In this document: positions 63,626 to 64,000 of the stretch, piece by piece | Layout of the letters: every line of letters starts with the position of its first letter | Numbering within the stretch: position 1 is the stretch's first letter | Assembly: GCA_963763085.1 (NCBI GenBank) | Contig: CAVXNB010000004.1 | Coordinates: forward strand, 1 to 64,000 | Reading direction: 5' to 3' | Length of the DNA: 64,000 bases | Origin: CAVXNB01 sp963763085 | GTDB lineage: Bacteria > Actinomycetota > Acidimicrobiia > Acidimicrobiales > Bog-793 | Program-made: the position numbers and the translations under genes | The notes under the pieces: generated by a model | Databases searched by the model: none | What the model was told of the DNA's origin: nothing | What the model saw: the letters and a program-made list of their open reading frames with translations, nothing else

Positions 63626-64000
63626 TCAAGCAGGCGATATCAACAGTGCCAGCCCGAGAGCGGCCGCGTACCGGTGGCCGAGCGCGAAGCCGGAGCCCGC
63701 CGGCGCTTGGTCCAACGTCCCTCCGACGTCCCCCCGCCCGATGACGACGTCGTCGGGCAGCGCCCGCGTCAGCACACCGAGCAGCTCGTCGTCCGCGGCC
63801 GGCCCGCCCACGATCAAGACCTGACGAGGGTACGAGCCCATCAGACGGAGAGCCCGCTTCAGGTTCGTAGCCAACACGGCCTCCTTGAGCCTCAGCCGCA
63901 GCGATCGCCATTCGGCCGGAGCGTGGCGGCGGTCGAAGGCAAGGAGCCCTGTTGGTCCCGGCACGGCCAGCATGCCCGTCACGGCCGGAGCCGCCGGCCG
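63626..64000 (-). CDS. Partial gene, C-terminal part of a possible actin-fold ATPase
   Basis: At least 118 residues, open to the window edge. VLIVGGPAADDELLGVLTRALPDDVVIGRGDVGG and SGFALGHRYAAALGLALL resemble the C-terminal half of ASKHA/actin-like or kinase proteins, where a Gly-Gly motif and an ALG helix close the nucleotide site; this is only a pattern resemblance. The preceding residues (PAEWRSLRLRLKEAVLATNLKRALRLM) form a helix. It lies 17 bp upstream of mmsA on the same strand. The start is beyond position 64000 or at GTG 63982. Confidence 0.5.
   Translation of the reverse strand, partial: RPAAPAVTGMLAVPGPTGLLAFDRRHAPAEWRSLRLRLKEAVLATNLKRALRLMGSYPRQVLIVGGPAADDELLGVLTRALPDDVVIGRGDVGGTLDQAPAGSGFALGHRYAAALGLALLISPA

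Overview
The window is a high-GC actinobacterial chromosome segment, most likely from the Acidimicrobiia or a close relative (inference). Supporting signs are the fha/pstP/pbpA/pknB/trpG/crgA division cluster, the HspR/HAIR-controlled dnaK-grpE-dnaJ-hspR-clpB operon, the purSQL-type purine genes, a small Dcd, and a secreted L,D-transpeptidase carrying GYW/FGSP repeats of a kind common in that group.

Layout. 1-4,680 is a decayed mobile region: two related frameshifted DDE transposases, a small Cys-motif accessory ORF, and a frameshifted tyrosine-recombinase-like gene. It is bounded by tRNA-Gly(CCC). 4,925-16,966 holds a small membrane protein, a Rieske protein, a threonine dehydratase-like enzyme, a secreted repeat/TIG protein, merR-ahcY, dcd, an HdrD-like membrane Fe-S protein, a cNMP-binding protein and gpmA. 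17,088-23,790 is the heat-shock operon. 24,078-29,642 pairs a secreted beta-propeller gene with a divergent MarR-ABC exporter operon behind a 29-bp palindrome. 29,662-31,792 has a YkuD-type protein, an SRPBCC protein and an arsR scrap. 32,025-40,732 is the purine cluster purA-D-B-C-S-Q, then an antisense gene, then purL. 41,370-48,492 is a two-gene unit of very large uncharacterised proteins, the first with a Tat-like leader. 48,568-57,233 has a thiolase, crgA, trpG and the minus-strand cell-wall signalling operon. 57,352-64,000 has tRNA-Leu(CAG), AraC, HIT-like, DinB, WYL, glutamine synthetase-like and mmsA genes, plus a partial gene at the edge.

How genes work together. Purine genes overlap by 4 bp (ATGA/GTGA) almost throughout, implying coupled translation. 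HspR is encoded in the operon its HAIR site controls. MarR, its operator and the exporter form a self-contained response unit. The FHA, phosphatase, PBP and PASTA-kinase genes form one signalling operon.

Two observations stand out. First, an intergenic 58-bp nested palindrome occurs three times (16,081, 23,887, 61,947) with conserved arms, spacers and core. Second, the 41,370-48,492 pair has no function I can name. A caution: at least eight genes carry single-base frameshifts, several in otherwise intact housekeeping genes. Assembly indels are likely, and apparent pseudogenes and fusions here should be checked against reads.
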